From contig JAHLKH010000118.1 of assembly GCA_025526915.1 (NCBI GenBank), positions 21,246 to 85,245 of the forward strand: a stretch of DNA of 64,000 nt. The letters run 5' to 3'. This document shows positions 46,915-62,577 of this stretch, in pieces; position 1 is the first letter of the stretch, and each line of letters opens with the position of its first letter. The notes under the pieces are model-generated. The model was given only the letters and a program-made list of their open reading frames with translations, made no database searches and had not been told where the DNA came from. Position numbers and translations under genes: made by a program. This DNA is from Entophlyctis helioformis (taxonomy: Eukaryota > Chytridiomycota > Chytridiomycetes > Chytridiales > Chytriomycetaceae).

Positions 46915-47681
46915 AGCAGCAGAAATGGGCAGCAGTAGATGCAGCAGTAGATGCACGAGTCTCGGTGGAAATAGACTGTTGAGGCGGGCGTTGCCAACAC
47001 GTTGAATGAAAACACCGCCCTCTGATTGGCAGGATCTTGAGCGTGAGTCGAGTGTTGATTGGAGCGTCATAGGAGCCTGACCAACACTCGCCGATGGCCC
47101 AGACGATCGCACTGCGGCATCTGGCCTTTGGACACCTGTCTCTCTCCAACAGACGCACCTTGCCACGCAAGAGCGCCTTGACGACTTCCGGGCATTGTAT
47201 TCCGCAGCCAAGATCACGTGACTGGGATCTGTGTCTGCGCGTCGTGGCCTTCGCGTCCATTCCCAAGAATTAAGGAATCTTACAACGGTTGGAACCGCCC
47301 TCCTCTGAGCTAAGATCGTTGATTGTAGGCGGCATCCTCACAGATGCGCATTGTCCGCGGGGGGTTCATTCAGGCTGCTAACTATAAGGCCATGTCTTGA
47401 TGTGCAGGCCAGAGATGAAGCACTATGAGGAGCTGACGGGGCTGCGAGATCCAGCCCTTGCTGGAACTCATGCCGACGAGCAGCAGCAACTGGCAGTCTT
47501 GCATGCCATGAGCGGATCTGAGCCTGCAAGTCATATTGGACGTCACGGTCAAGGCGAGCCCGCTCTTGGCCACACTGCAGGCAACACACGGACAGTAGTG
47601 TAACCTATTGACGCCTGTCGATTATGTACATTACCGTGCAGTGATGGCTGTGACTGACAAGAGGGTCTCAATGGTCGCGTA
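46915..47681 (+). other. Unresolved 767-bp interval with splice-like signals
   Basis: No recognised gene. It holds two ATTGG (inverted CCAAT) boxes near 47024 and 47058, a CACGTGAC element at about 47215-47222, and a strong 3' splice signal (branch-like GCTAAC then TGTGCAG ending near 47405). The signal is followed by an open frame PEMKHYEELTGLRDPALAGT running to a stop near 47602. A second open segment THLATQERLDDFRALYSAAK (about 47150-47215) follows a pyrimidine-rich CTCTCTCCAACAG. These could be the exons of a small + strand gene or alternative 3' exons of the CCDC81-like gene, but no start and donor give one convincing frame. Confidence 0.3.
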
Positions 47682-49243
47682 ATGAGCAGTGAGCAGCTCG
47701 CCATGGCAGCATGTGTCATCCAGAAGGCGTGGCGCCAGTACGTCTTGCGCAAAACCTTTAAATGGCTCAAGCAAAACCTGTATCGCGCGGTGAGTGCCTT
47801 GGCAATGCTGAATTGCCACAGTTTCCAAGACGGGCAGCAGTGACTATGTAAAATGCGACCAAACATGTCGGCACGTCACGGCAGAATGGCTTTGCATGAG
47901 ACTCAGCCAATGCTAACGTCAGCATGCATGACGCCAGGAACGGTCATTGACAGACGAAGTGCTTCGAAGGCTTTCACCAAACGAAGGAAAGCTTCTTAAA
48001 GATCGTGTCATGCAAGCACGCGTCCGGTTTCGGTATGTTCATCTACAGCAGCATATGAGTGCAACATCATGATGTGCTGGCATGGTTAAAAGCGACTCTC
48101 TCCCTCTCAGCAAGGTGGGGCTGACTCTATTTACGATCCAGGTTTGGTGGGACATGCTTTCCACCAAAGATTCTCTACAAGATCTACACCAAGGGAACAA
48201 ACGTCCACTACTTTAGTGGATACAAAATGATTGCCCCCGGAAGTAAGGCACGTCGAGCAGCGCCGAACAATGCCGATATGGCGGCTCCATGAATTGCAGC
48301 AAGTCACTGGACCGTCTGCTGACACAACCACCGTCTGTGCCATTTGCACTGGAAAACACATGGATGATAGGCGGCCGAAGATTCGTGCACTGTCATGGGC
48401 AATCGTACGTATCAAGAGAGCATCTTTTTCGAGGAGCAGCAGCATCGGTTGTTCAAGATCGGACGTTCGTACGAAGTCACGGATAAGATGGAATACGTTC
48501 AGGTACAATGAGACCGCCCATGATGGGTGCAGCATGCAAAATGGATCGTAGTTCAATGGGAGACTAGGGAGCTTTTAGCAGGCTGACTGCCCGTGTTTAT
48601 GGCTTGGATGATTTGCGACATGTATCTGCGGGTGGCCGCATGCCGCAGTACATGAACTCTCTGGATTACAAAGCACCGCACCTCGGTGGCCGTAACAATG
48701 GCTGGAGAGAGCTATCAACTTCTCGTAAGTCGGCCATCCGTGTGCGCGCCAGTTCGATTGTTGCCGCCTCGTCACGCTTGATGGGATCAATGAGGAGTTT
48801 GCGCCGACAGACTTGCATGCTTGACACCTGTGCAATCCAGCAACGATCATGTGCATGGACTGTCTCCCTGTTGCATAATGCTGAATGCTGCCTTGATGAG
48901 AACGTTTGCTAATCATTACATTGATATCTCAGAGCTGGCTGCCAGTCAGTCTGTCCACTATGATCTTCGCAAGAGAGGCGACCGAGACCCGGCATGGGCA
49001 GCATCCCTGCGGCTCCTGCCGCGACAGCCAGAAAATGCAAAGAGCGCAGACCATGTCACGGCCCAAATGTTCCAGGATCTGTCACGGAAGCGTCTCGAAG
49101 CAGATGTGGCTGCAGACGGTGGTAAACCCCGTCCTGGACTGCCAAACAGAGAGGCTGAAATGGACGACGACTTTGGGCTGCTGTTCGAATGGACCAACAA
49201 CCTCAGCTTTGACCATTTGATGGACTATGTCATTAATGAATGA
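47682..49243 (+). CDS. IQ-motif protein of the MFI / C11orf65 family
   Basis: Exon 1 (47682-about 47790) encodes MSSEQLAMAACVIQKAWRQY with an IQ calmodulin-binding motif. It continues ERSLTDEVLRRLSPNEGKLL and QARVRFR, which joins in frame to FGGTCFPPKILYKIYTKGTN. Later exons are SIFFEEQQHRLFKIGRSYEV, GAFSRLTARVYGLDDLRHVS with GGRNNGWRELSTS, and a last exon with VHYDLRKRGDRDPAWAASLR ending FEWTNNLSFDHLMDYVINE. The order IQ, VRFR-GG-FPP-I-YKI-T, NNGW and a terminal EWTN-L-FD block is that of animal C11orf65 (MFI), described as an inhibitor of mitochondrial fission and common in ciliated lineages. Function here is not proven. One exon border near 48240-48410 is tentative. It lies tail-to-tail with DAW1. 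Confidence 0.7.
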
Positions 49244-49310
49244 TTGCACAACCTCGCCATAGGACAGTTCATCGTCAAGTCTCAATGAGGATTGAATGAA
49301 GCAGCTTATT

Positions 49311-51542
49311 TTACTGTTTCGCTTTGTTCTCGGTCCAGAGATTGACCGTGTTGTCCTTTGAGCCCGTGACAATGTAATCGCCCTCGTAGCTGAACGCACA
49401 GCTGAAGATCTCGTCTTCGTGGCTCTTGAGTACCTGCGTGCAGTGCCCTGATGTTGTATCCCACAGTCGTGCCGTCTTGTCGTGGCTCGCAGTCATCAGC
49501 TGTGATCCTTGCGAATTGAACACGGTCTTGCACGGTTATTGTGGCCACGTTCATGGTACGTGTCAACATTTGCCATTTTAAGCAGCCAACTGGATCCATT
49601 GCCACATGTTCCCCCACAACGAACCTTGGACACCTCACTGTGGTGTCCTTTGAGCGTGTGTTTCTTCTCAAACGTCTTTCCGTCAAACAAGCACGCGGTG
49701 CCATCTGCCGAGCCAGTGGAGATCAGATGGCCAGAAAGCGAGTACGCAACATCAAGAACCTCATCTGTGTGTCCTCTGAGCAGTGCAAGCACGGTTAGGA
49801 AACGGAGATAGCGTTTGGTCAGGGTTCGATGCACAATTGGCTTTGGGCACTGCTGGACTTACAGGAGCGTGCCAAGGGATTTGCACGAGCCAACATCCCA
49901 GACGCGTGCAGACCCATCTGTTGAGCCGCTCAGCACCTGCGTCCCGAGAAAGTTGAAATGTGCGTTGGAAATCTCGCCGCGATGGCCAATCAATGTTGCC
50001 GCCGGTCTGTTGATGTATACAATGTCAGGAGTAGGCGGGAACGGCACTGTTGTTGATGCAACCAATGTTGTCGTTTCAACGTCTACCAACCCGCGTGTCC
50101 TCATGTCCCAGATATTGATGGTCGTGTCAAATGAGCCAGTAAGCAATAGCGCTCCATCCTGGCTGAATGACACGCTGACAATCTCGGCAGAGTGGCCCTG
50201 ATAGGTCGCTGCCCGTGTTAGAGGTGTGCCAGCAGGTAGTGCCAAGGGCATCGAGTTTGCCAAGCGCTACCGTGAAGAGTGGCTGTTTTGAGCGGTGCAC
50301 GCACCTTGAGTCTGCGTATCTCGTGTCCTGTACGGACATCCCAAAGCATCACCAGGCTGTCCATGCTGCCTGTGGCAAGAATTGTGCTCTGTGGGTTGAA
50401 CGACAGGCACACGATCTCCTGCGAATGTCCACGAAAGGTGTGGTGGCATTTTCCTGTTTCTGCATCCCACAGCTGAGCGTCGCTATTGTGAGTGAATGTC
50501 CACACTGCCTTCTTTGAAAGGATGATGACCAGGAGAGACGGATTCAGCAAACCTTGGCTGTCTTGTCGAATGAGCCTGTTGCGATTTTGTTACTGGTCTC
50601 ATGCAATGCACATACATTAGTGAGTCTGCAACACGTAAGCATCAAACTAGCATGCTGGCCACGATGATGATGATGATGATGATGATGATGATCAATGTGA
50701 GTGAGTCATTGGCCCAAACTCACCAGAATGGATTGTTGAACGACAAGGCGTAAACGACGTTCTGATGGCCTTCCAGACTCAGCAGCTCTTTGCCCGTGAC
50801 TGTGTCCCAGACCTTGCATAGTCTATCATAGCTTCCGGTAATGAACCGGTCGCCAGATTTGGTGAATACGCAGTTTGTGAGAGGCATCACGTGTGCGCGT
50901 AATGACTTTGCGAGTGTGTAGCATGGCAGTTGCTTTGCTGGAGCGACCTTTGCTTGAAGGCCTGCATGCAAGTGGGTTAATCATGGCTGCGGAGACATTG
51001 CCGAGGCACGGCGGCCATCCACAGCTGCATGCGCATTGCGACAACACTCAACCCTCCGAAGCGCAACCCTCATAGCATGCAAGCAAACACGCACAACGCG
51101 TGACATGCAAGTCAACACTGGTCTTACGTGCAAGCAGGTCACGCAGCTGTGCTGTTTTGGACGCAGGGATAATGTCTTCATGGACCACAATATCTTCGGC
51201 GAGTGCCTGCAGGTCCGTGCTGTCCATGCCAGCTGTCAGCACCAACGGGCAGTGCCGGGCAGTTCACAACCATCGAATAGTTGCCAGACGCAGCACCCAC
51301 TCGTCACGCAGATCCAGCAGGTCAATAGTTCGCGCCTTGGTTGTGCCTGCATGCTCGTATTCGAGAATGACGCCTGGCGGATAATAGCGCAGCAGCAGAC
51401 GCTTCAGCTTGGCACTCTGCGTCGCTGTGTGTTTCGATGGTGTTGCCGCTGCCGGTGTTGGACTCTTGCCGTCGCCTCTGCTCTTGTCGCCGATTGAGGA
51501 CATGAGCGATCTGAGGCCATTCATTTTCGAATCAACCAGCAA
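49311..51542 (-). CDS. DAW1: DAW1 / ODA16 outer dynein arm assembly and transport factor
   Basis: An N-terminal exon with [20 protein letters not shown] and [13 protein letters not shown] is followed by [20 protein letters not shown], then a WD40 propeller: [120 protein letters not shown] and a final [20 protein letters not shown] with [10 protein letters not shown]. The N-terminal LLLRYYPPG block plus this exact propeller is diagnostic of DAW1 (WDR69/ODA16), which links outer dynein arms to intraflagellar transport. About eight exons; one very short exon near 50575 completes repeat 2. The start may be 51542 or the next Met at 51524. Length is about 440 residues, slightly above the family value because of a 30-residue N-terminal extension. 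Confidence 0.93.
50662..50691. repeat. (GAT)n microsatellite in a DAW1 intron
   Basis: About ten tandem GAT units in the intron between the exons coding WD repeats 1 and 2. Confidence 0.95.
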
Positions 51543-51701
51543 GGGGCAGATGCTTCAGATGCAAAAACTGTATACAGATCTGCTCTGTCGACACATGGCA
51601 AGAAATCCATTGCTCGAGCCGATGCGGGGACCCTTGCTCTACTTGAGGCACTCGTCGGACGGCCAACCCCTCGGCTCCCGCCACGCTGTCCGTCATACTC
51701 A

Positions 51702-51723
51702 GTCACGTGCCAGTTCACGTGAC
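51702..51723. promoter_or_regulatory. Inverted CACGTG pair between DAW1 and MMTAG2
   Basis: GTCACGTG (51702-51709) and TCACGTGAC (51715-51723) form an inverted pair in the 316-bp space between the divergent genes, 136-157 bp before the MMTAG2 start. The arrangement copies that upstream of PEX19. Confidence 0.45.
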
Positions 51724-51858
51724 CAGTTTTCCATCTCGTGATTTCCAACATTGATTTGTTGTCTGACCAACGGGTCACTCTTGTGGGAGCATGCTCGCGG
51801 ATGCCGTCCACTGGTGCTCATGCAGGCTGCTGACTCTCCGTTGTCCGACAATGGCAGC

Positions 51859-53009
51859 ATGTTTCATCCGACGAGACCAGGAAACCGAGGCGGCCAAGGT
51901 CTCTTCCAGTGGGACGGTGAGCTGCTGCTGCCTTGGTGATGACGACTGGCCTGTGCAACGTGCTGAATATGCGACATGCTGCTGCGCAGATATCAAGCAG
52001 GACAAGCACCGCGAGAACTATCTTGGAAACAGTCTCAAGGCTGCAACTGGACGGTTCGTGCAGTCGCAGCTGTGCCATGACCCATGTATGGACGCTTACG
52101 TGTTGCATTGCGTCGCAATAGATGGCAGAACGGCCGGGGTAAGCGCACCATTGGCATGGTCTCGGATGGCATCGACGTGCCGCTGACGTGGCTGATGCTC
52201 CTTGGATGTGCGAGCAGATCTCAACTGGTACAACAAGGAGGGCACAGGCACAGCAGCCGGCCACCAGGCAACACCCGACTACGACGAGCTAGACGAGATT
52301 CGCCGTCTGGAGTCCGAGGCCATGGCCGAGGCGCTCGGAGGTCGAGTCAAACGCAAGGCCGATGTGGCCATTTCAAAGCAAGAGCTCAAGCAGATCATTC
52401 CAACCGATCTTCTTGGAGCAGACGACGATGGAGAGCAGAAGAAATCATCTGGGCTCGGATACGGCCGGTATGTTGGCCGTTTGGATTGTGGATGGGCGTG
52501 CATTCAGTGGCAGCCATTGCTGACAATGTCTGGCCGACCGTTGTCGCAGGGGATTCAACGCAGGAACGCGCCAAGATACAGAGCGGGTCACGCTTCCAGT
52601 GTTTGCTCAAGCAGATGTCGGCGTGTCAAAGGTGGCATCCGAGACGACGATTGCCCAAAAGTATGGCGAGGTTCGCGATGCACCTTCTGACAAGAAAGCA
52701 CGCAAGGAGCGCAAGGAGCAAAAGGAGCGCAAGGAACACAAGGAGCACAAGGAACACAAGGAGCACAAGGAGCACAAGGAGCGCAAGGAGCGCAAGGAGC
52801 GACGGACGCATGCAGATACCCATCATGCCGAGTCCGGACGACTTTCAAGCAGACATCGTGAAGCGCGGTCAAAGTCGCCATTACGATCCAGATCAAGATC
52901 GCCTCGAAGAGACAGCCGAGGTCGTGGCCGTCACAGCCGCGATGAACGGTCCAGAAGTGGCGACAGAGATCCCGGCCGAGGAAGTCAGAGATCACGTTCC
53001 TATCGATAG
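51859..53009 (+). CDS. MMTAG2 (C1orf35) homologue, nuclear Lys/Arg-rich protein
   Basis: Five exons with matching phases. The product opens MFHPTRPGNRGGQGLFQWDD and continues IKQDKHRENYLGNSLKAATG and RWQNGRDLNWYNKEG. This block (GGQ-F-W-D-K-D--RENYLG-S---GRWQ-GRDL-WY) is the conserved N-terminus of multiple myeloma tumour-associated protein 2. The middle part, AISKQELKQIIPTDLLGADD and GLGYGRGFNAGTRQDTERVT, corresponds to the next conserved block. The C-terminus is a KEHKE repeat region and an RS-rich tail (RSKSPLRSRSRSPRRDSRGR), as expected for a protein associated with RNA-processing factors. The molecular role of this family is poorly known. An alternative frame spanning 52084-53040 is open but does not match the family. 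Confidence 0.85.
52707..52800 (+). repeat. In-frame CACAAGGAG/CGCAAGGAG nonanucleotide-like repeat
   Basis: About ten tandem 9-bp units encode a KERKEHKEH array in MMTAG2. All units keep the frame. The array is highly charged and probably helical. Confidence 0.9.
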
Positions 53010-53095
53010 GCCTAAAACAGACATGATCCCGTGCCAATAATAGCATGTCATTCATTGCCACACTTGGGCTCGATATTTTGTGGATGGCATGGAGA

Positions 53096-54890
53096 TCAAT
53101 ACATGTCGTCGCTGTCATCTCCATCGCCGTGTGTGTCCATCGTATGCACGCCTTGTCTTCCATAGCTGTAAGTGCGCCACGGGTCGTGTGCACCAATAGC
53201 CTTGCGGCCGTGCACTTGACGTACACCATAGTAACTGTCGTCGTCGTCATCAAACAACTCGTCTTGGTCGTCGTCCTCGTCACCTTGATCCTCATCATAG
53301 GCAAACTCATCGTCCTCGTCGTCCTCGTCTGGATAATCGTTTGCGTAGTAGTCCTCGGCTGAAAGTAGACCCCGGTGTGTGCAAGTGCAGGGCACGAGGA
53401 CTTTTAGATGCATGCACAAATGGCCCGTGTGTTTGATGCAACGTACCGTTCGAGTCCTCAGAGTCGTCGTCCGAGTCTGACGATAGGTCGTTTTCGTCAA
53501 GAAACATGCCTGCAAGCTCATCTGCCTTGACGGCCCTAACATCCAGACCCAAAGCCGTCGGGTCAGCATTGCATATTACATGCGCCACACAGCACAGGGG
53601 AAAGCACGGCGGTACACAGAATGGCATGTAAATGCAACTAACAGCGTTCCGACTTTGCTGGACTTGAGTGCAGAAGCTACGCCAAGATCGTGATCGTGGA
53701 CATAAATGTCATACACATCGTCAGAGTCGTCTTGGCTGTTTGCATCTGTGGCGTGTTGTTCGGATTCGACATCAGCAGCAATCCTGCCGAGTTCATGCTT
53801 GCCGCGACGGCGATCTACATCACGGCTATCCGGCTGCGGCTGCTCTGTAAGAGAGAGGTACTCTCTGACCATAGGCATCAGATTGCAAGTGATCTCATCG
53901 CGCAGCTGGTTGCTAGATTGCGAAAGCCAACGCCAGCCAGCCAGCCAGTCCATCCGTCAGCCACCTAGCAACAGGCTATACCCCCATAGCGATCGATGCG
54001 TTCACACGAGCATTGCATACCGTCGCCGATCAGCCTCGCTTTCGTCCTGCTCTCCGCTGTCTCTGTGAATGTCGACTACCTGTCCATGCGCCACCATGTA
54101 AGCGCACATGGCATCTTACGAGCGTACATCGGCTTGCAAACATCAATGGTTGGTGCACATACATTCAGAGTGCCTTGCTTCAGTTGCTGACGGTTCTGTG
54201 TGACAATCTTGTACCGGGCCGCCTTGGCTTCAGCGAGCTTGGATGCGACAATGACCTCTCGACGCTTTTCTGGCGTGGCGAGCCTCTGCAAAGCCATGCG
54301 TTTGAAGCTCTTGTCCTTGAACGCAAGCGCTGCCAGCGAGTCCTGGTGACGCATGCCAGGCACAGACAGAGGATATGTGAGACAAGTGAGCAAGCATCGC
54401 AGCGTGATCGCTCCTTGCTTACCGTATGTGCCGAGCCTTGGCGTACAGTGTCGAGCTTCTGCAGGTCAAAGGCGGCCAAGTCGACCGACTCCAAGAGCCG
54501 GAACACTTTGGCATCTGAGCGTTGTGAGCTTGCGTCAGTCGGCAAGTAGAGGGGAGCGCATGGCGCTGGCAGCAGAGCCGACAGTCACACGGCTAGACCG
54601 CCGACTGCCAGTGTGCCTGCCTGACCTGCAACAGACTTGAGCCGCTTGTCCGTGCCAGACTCGGCAACGAGCAGTGTGTCAAGAGGGTCTTCGTTGCGCT
54701 TGCGTTTAATGCGAATAAGAGTTGCTGAGGATGCGGCTGTTCGAGATTCGGCAGCCGTCCCTGTCTCTGTCACACCCGGTGCCGCATCATGCGCCTCAGC
54801 CACCGCCGCCGCCGTCTCCACCGCTTCAGCTGCCTCAGCCGCCTCAGCCGCCTGCGCTGCCGTTGTCGCTTGCTGCTCGGCGCTCGCCAT
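53096..54890 (-). CDS. IWR1: Iwr1 / SLC7A6OS RNA polymerase II nuclear import factor
   Basis: Exon 1 (54890 down) starts with an Ala/Glu-rich stretch, then ATLIRIKRKRNEDPLDTLLV, the family N-terminal RVKRKR motif. Next exons give DAKVFRLLESVDLAAFDLQK, DSLAALAFKDKSFKRMALQR and ARYKIVTQNRQQLKQGTL, then SDDVYDIYVHDHDLGVASAL, the conserved core (VYDIY). The C-terminal part is very acidic, with MFLDENDLSSDSDDDSEDSN and YYANDYPDEDDEDDEFAYDE. Iwr1 binds assembled RNA polymerase II and supplies its nuclear localisation signal. The start codon follows the PRP16 stop codon without a single base between (TGA then ATG on the minus strand), so its 5' UTR and promoter must overlap PRP16. Confidence 0.88.
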
Positions 54891-60654
<5,764 letters not shown>

Positions 60655-60717
60655 GAAAATGTCGGCGGGTTAGGCACGTTTCCACAAACGCCCAGTTGGT
60701 TTCCAAGGGCGAGGGCG

Positions 60718-60938
60718 ATGAAGCTCGTCGACATGCGGCTTCGTTCTCGGCTGTTGGTGCTCGCCGTCCTGGCACTCTTGTTTGTCGGCTCGTTGACGGT
60801 CCTGACAGGTGCCCGACGCCCAGGCAGCTTGGCACAAGACTTTGGCGCAGATTCAGCAGACGGACCCTTGGACGGCCCGTTTCAGCACAATGCTCCACAA
60901 GCGCCTGCGGCCCTCGAGCCGTCTGATGATGGAAAGGC

Positions 60939-60980
<42 letters not shown>

Positions 60981-61810
60981 CAACAGCAGCAGACTCTCCG
61001 GGCATCTCGTTCTCGTCCCAGGCCATGCCGTGTTTGTGGGGTCCGACTTTACACATTCCATGGACGAATCAGTTGAGTGCCAGCGGCTCCAGCTGCCGCA
61101 GTGTTGCGAGCGAGTGCAGCATGCTGATCCGCCACACGCAACAGGCTTGGTTCCTGGAGCCTTTCCAAAGGGGGCAGGCCGCCACGTTTGTCCAGCACAT
61201 TGGTTGCGCCATCAACCAGACGCTGCTGGATCAAGACGCCCAGCTCGTCTTTTCGGGCGGCCAGACACGCTCCAAAGCGGTGCAGTTGAGCGAGGCCCAG
61301 AGCTATTGGCTGGTGGCGCATGCAATGGGGTGGATGCGCGGCATTGAAGACCGGGTCACGACGGAAGAGTTTGCCACCGACTCGTTTGACAATCTGCTGT
61401 TCTCCATCTGCCGCTTCAAGGAGGCCACGGGATCGTATCCAGCCAAGGTGACTGTTGTTGGGTTTGAGTTTAAGCGTGCACGGTTCGAGAGTCTCCATCG
61501 CCAGGCCATTGGGTATCCTGCGTCTCGGTTTGCGTACATTGGCATCGATCCGCCAGCAGACCGAGAGGGGGATGCGCAGCGCAGGGCAGGAGAGATGGAG
61601 CACTCGTTCAAGCCCTTCACCAAGGACATGTACGCCTGCGATCCGCACGGGCCGCTGCGTGCCAAGAAGACGTCGCGCAATCCGTTCCACCGGCAGCACC
61701 CCTATGCTGTGTCATGCCCAGAGCTGCAGCCACTGCTGCAGTACTGCGCAGCCAACAGGCTTGGGCCTGGTTGGGATCGGATCTACAGCGGTGCGCTGCC
61801 GTGGAAGTGA
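60718..61810 (+). CDS. DUF218 (YdcF-like) membrane-anchored protein
   Basis: The start MKLVDMRLRSRLLVLAVLAL and the following LFVGSLTVLTG form a signal anchor. A low-complexity stretch with poly-Ser leads to HLVLVPGHAVFVGSDFTHSM, the first DUF218 strand. The frame then changes. A 43-bp GT-AG intron at 61072-61114 (GTTGAG to GCGAG) restores it, giving CSMLIRHTQQAWFLEPFQRG and AATFVQHIGCAINQTLLDQD, then LVFSGGQTRSKAVQLSEAQS, TTEEFATDSFDNLLFSICRF, PAKVTVVGFEFKRARFESLH and ASRFAYIGIDPPADREGDAQ. These are the blocks of the fungal DUF218 family typified by S. pombe C57A10.07. Biochemical function is unknown. The frame change could also be a one-base sequence error. A Met at 60640 would overlap the PRP16 start and is less likely. 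Confidence 0.75.
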
Positions 61811-62577
61811 GCGATGCAGCACCACTTGGCCATTTTTCAAACAAACGTTGTTGCGCTGTCTGTCCCTGTGCTTCTCTTGGTGCGTCAGCGTCACTATGCT
61901 CGTTTGCTGGGCTTGGCTTGGTGGGGGGCCTGGTGGTGCTCGACTCGACTAGTCTGGTCTGGTCTGGGCTGGTCTGGTCTGGGCTGGCTCTCCTGGCTGT
62001 TACCGCCGCGCTCTTTCACTTGCCCCCCTCGCTGGCTGGCTGGCTGGCTGGCTGGCCGTCACTCAGGGCAGTCTGATCAAGTAGGCAGGCAGACAGGCCT
62101 CTGCCCACACCGACAAGGAGGAGACGAAGAAAGGGCTGCCGGTGCGCGGCCAAGGGAAGCGGCAGAAAGAGAGCCTGCACGGCGCTGCTGCCTTTGCCCT
62201 GTGCGGGGCTGGCCTCTCTCACGCACTCCCTGCCAGTCTGCCTGCCACAGCCCAGTCTCGCCCTTGTGCTTCGACTGGTTGCCTTGGCCGCGTCGCATCT
62301 GGTGGCCAGCCAAGGCGGCGCTCAACGTCAGCTGGACTTGGTCTGGGTCCCCCTGGCTTACATGGCTGGATGGCTGGATGGCTGGATGGCTGGATAGCTG
62401 GATGGCTGCAGACTGCCGTGGGAGTGCCTGCCTTGTGCTGGCCACTCTGTCTTGTACACAGCGACTAACAGCGCACGCCATCGGCCGCCCTGCACCTGTC
62501 CCCCTCGCCTTGTTGTCAACAACGGCCACAGACTCTTACTCGCAGCTCCCATCCAAGTCTTCATCACCACTACCACG
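61811..62577. repeat. Intergenic spacer rich in short tandem repeats
   Basis: No gene supported. Holds CTGGTCTGGTCTGGGCTGG units (61950-61990), a CTGG run (62033-62055) and a TGGATGGC run (about 62363-62404). Long open frames here exist only because the repeat units lack stops. Confidence 0.7.

Noticed and set aside
51409..51741. + strand open frame before MMTAG2
   Set aside because: It overlaps the DAW1 first exon in antisense and has no conserved content.
52084..53040. Alternative 318-codon frame through MMTAG2
   Set aside because: It does not contain the conserved GRWQ-GRDL-WY block; the repeats keep several frames open.
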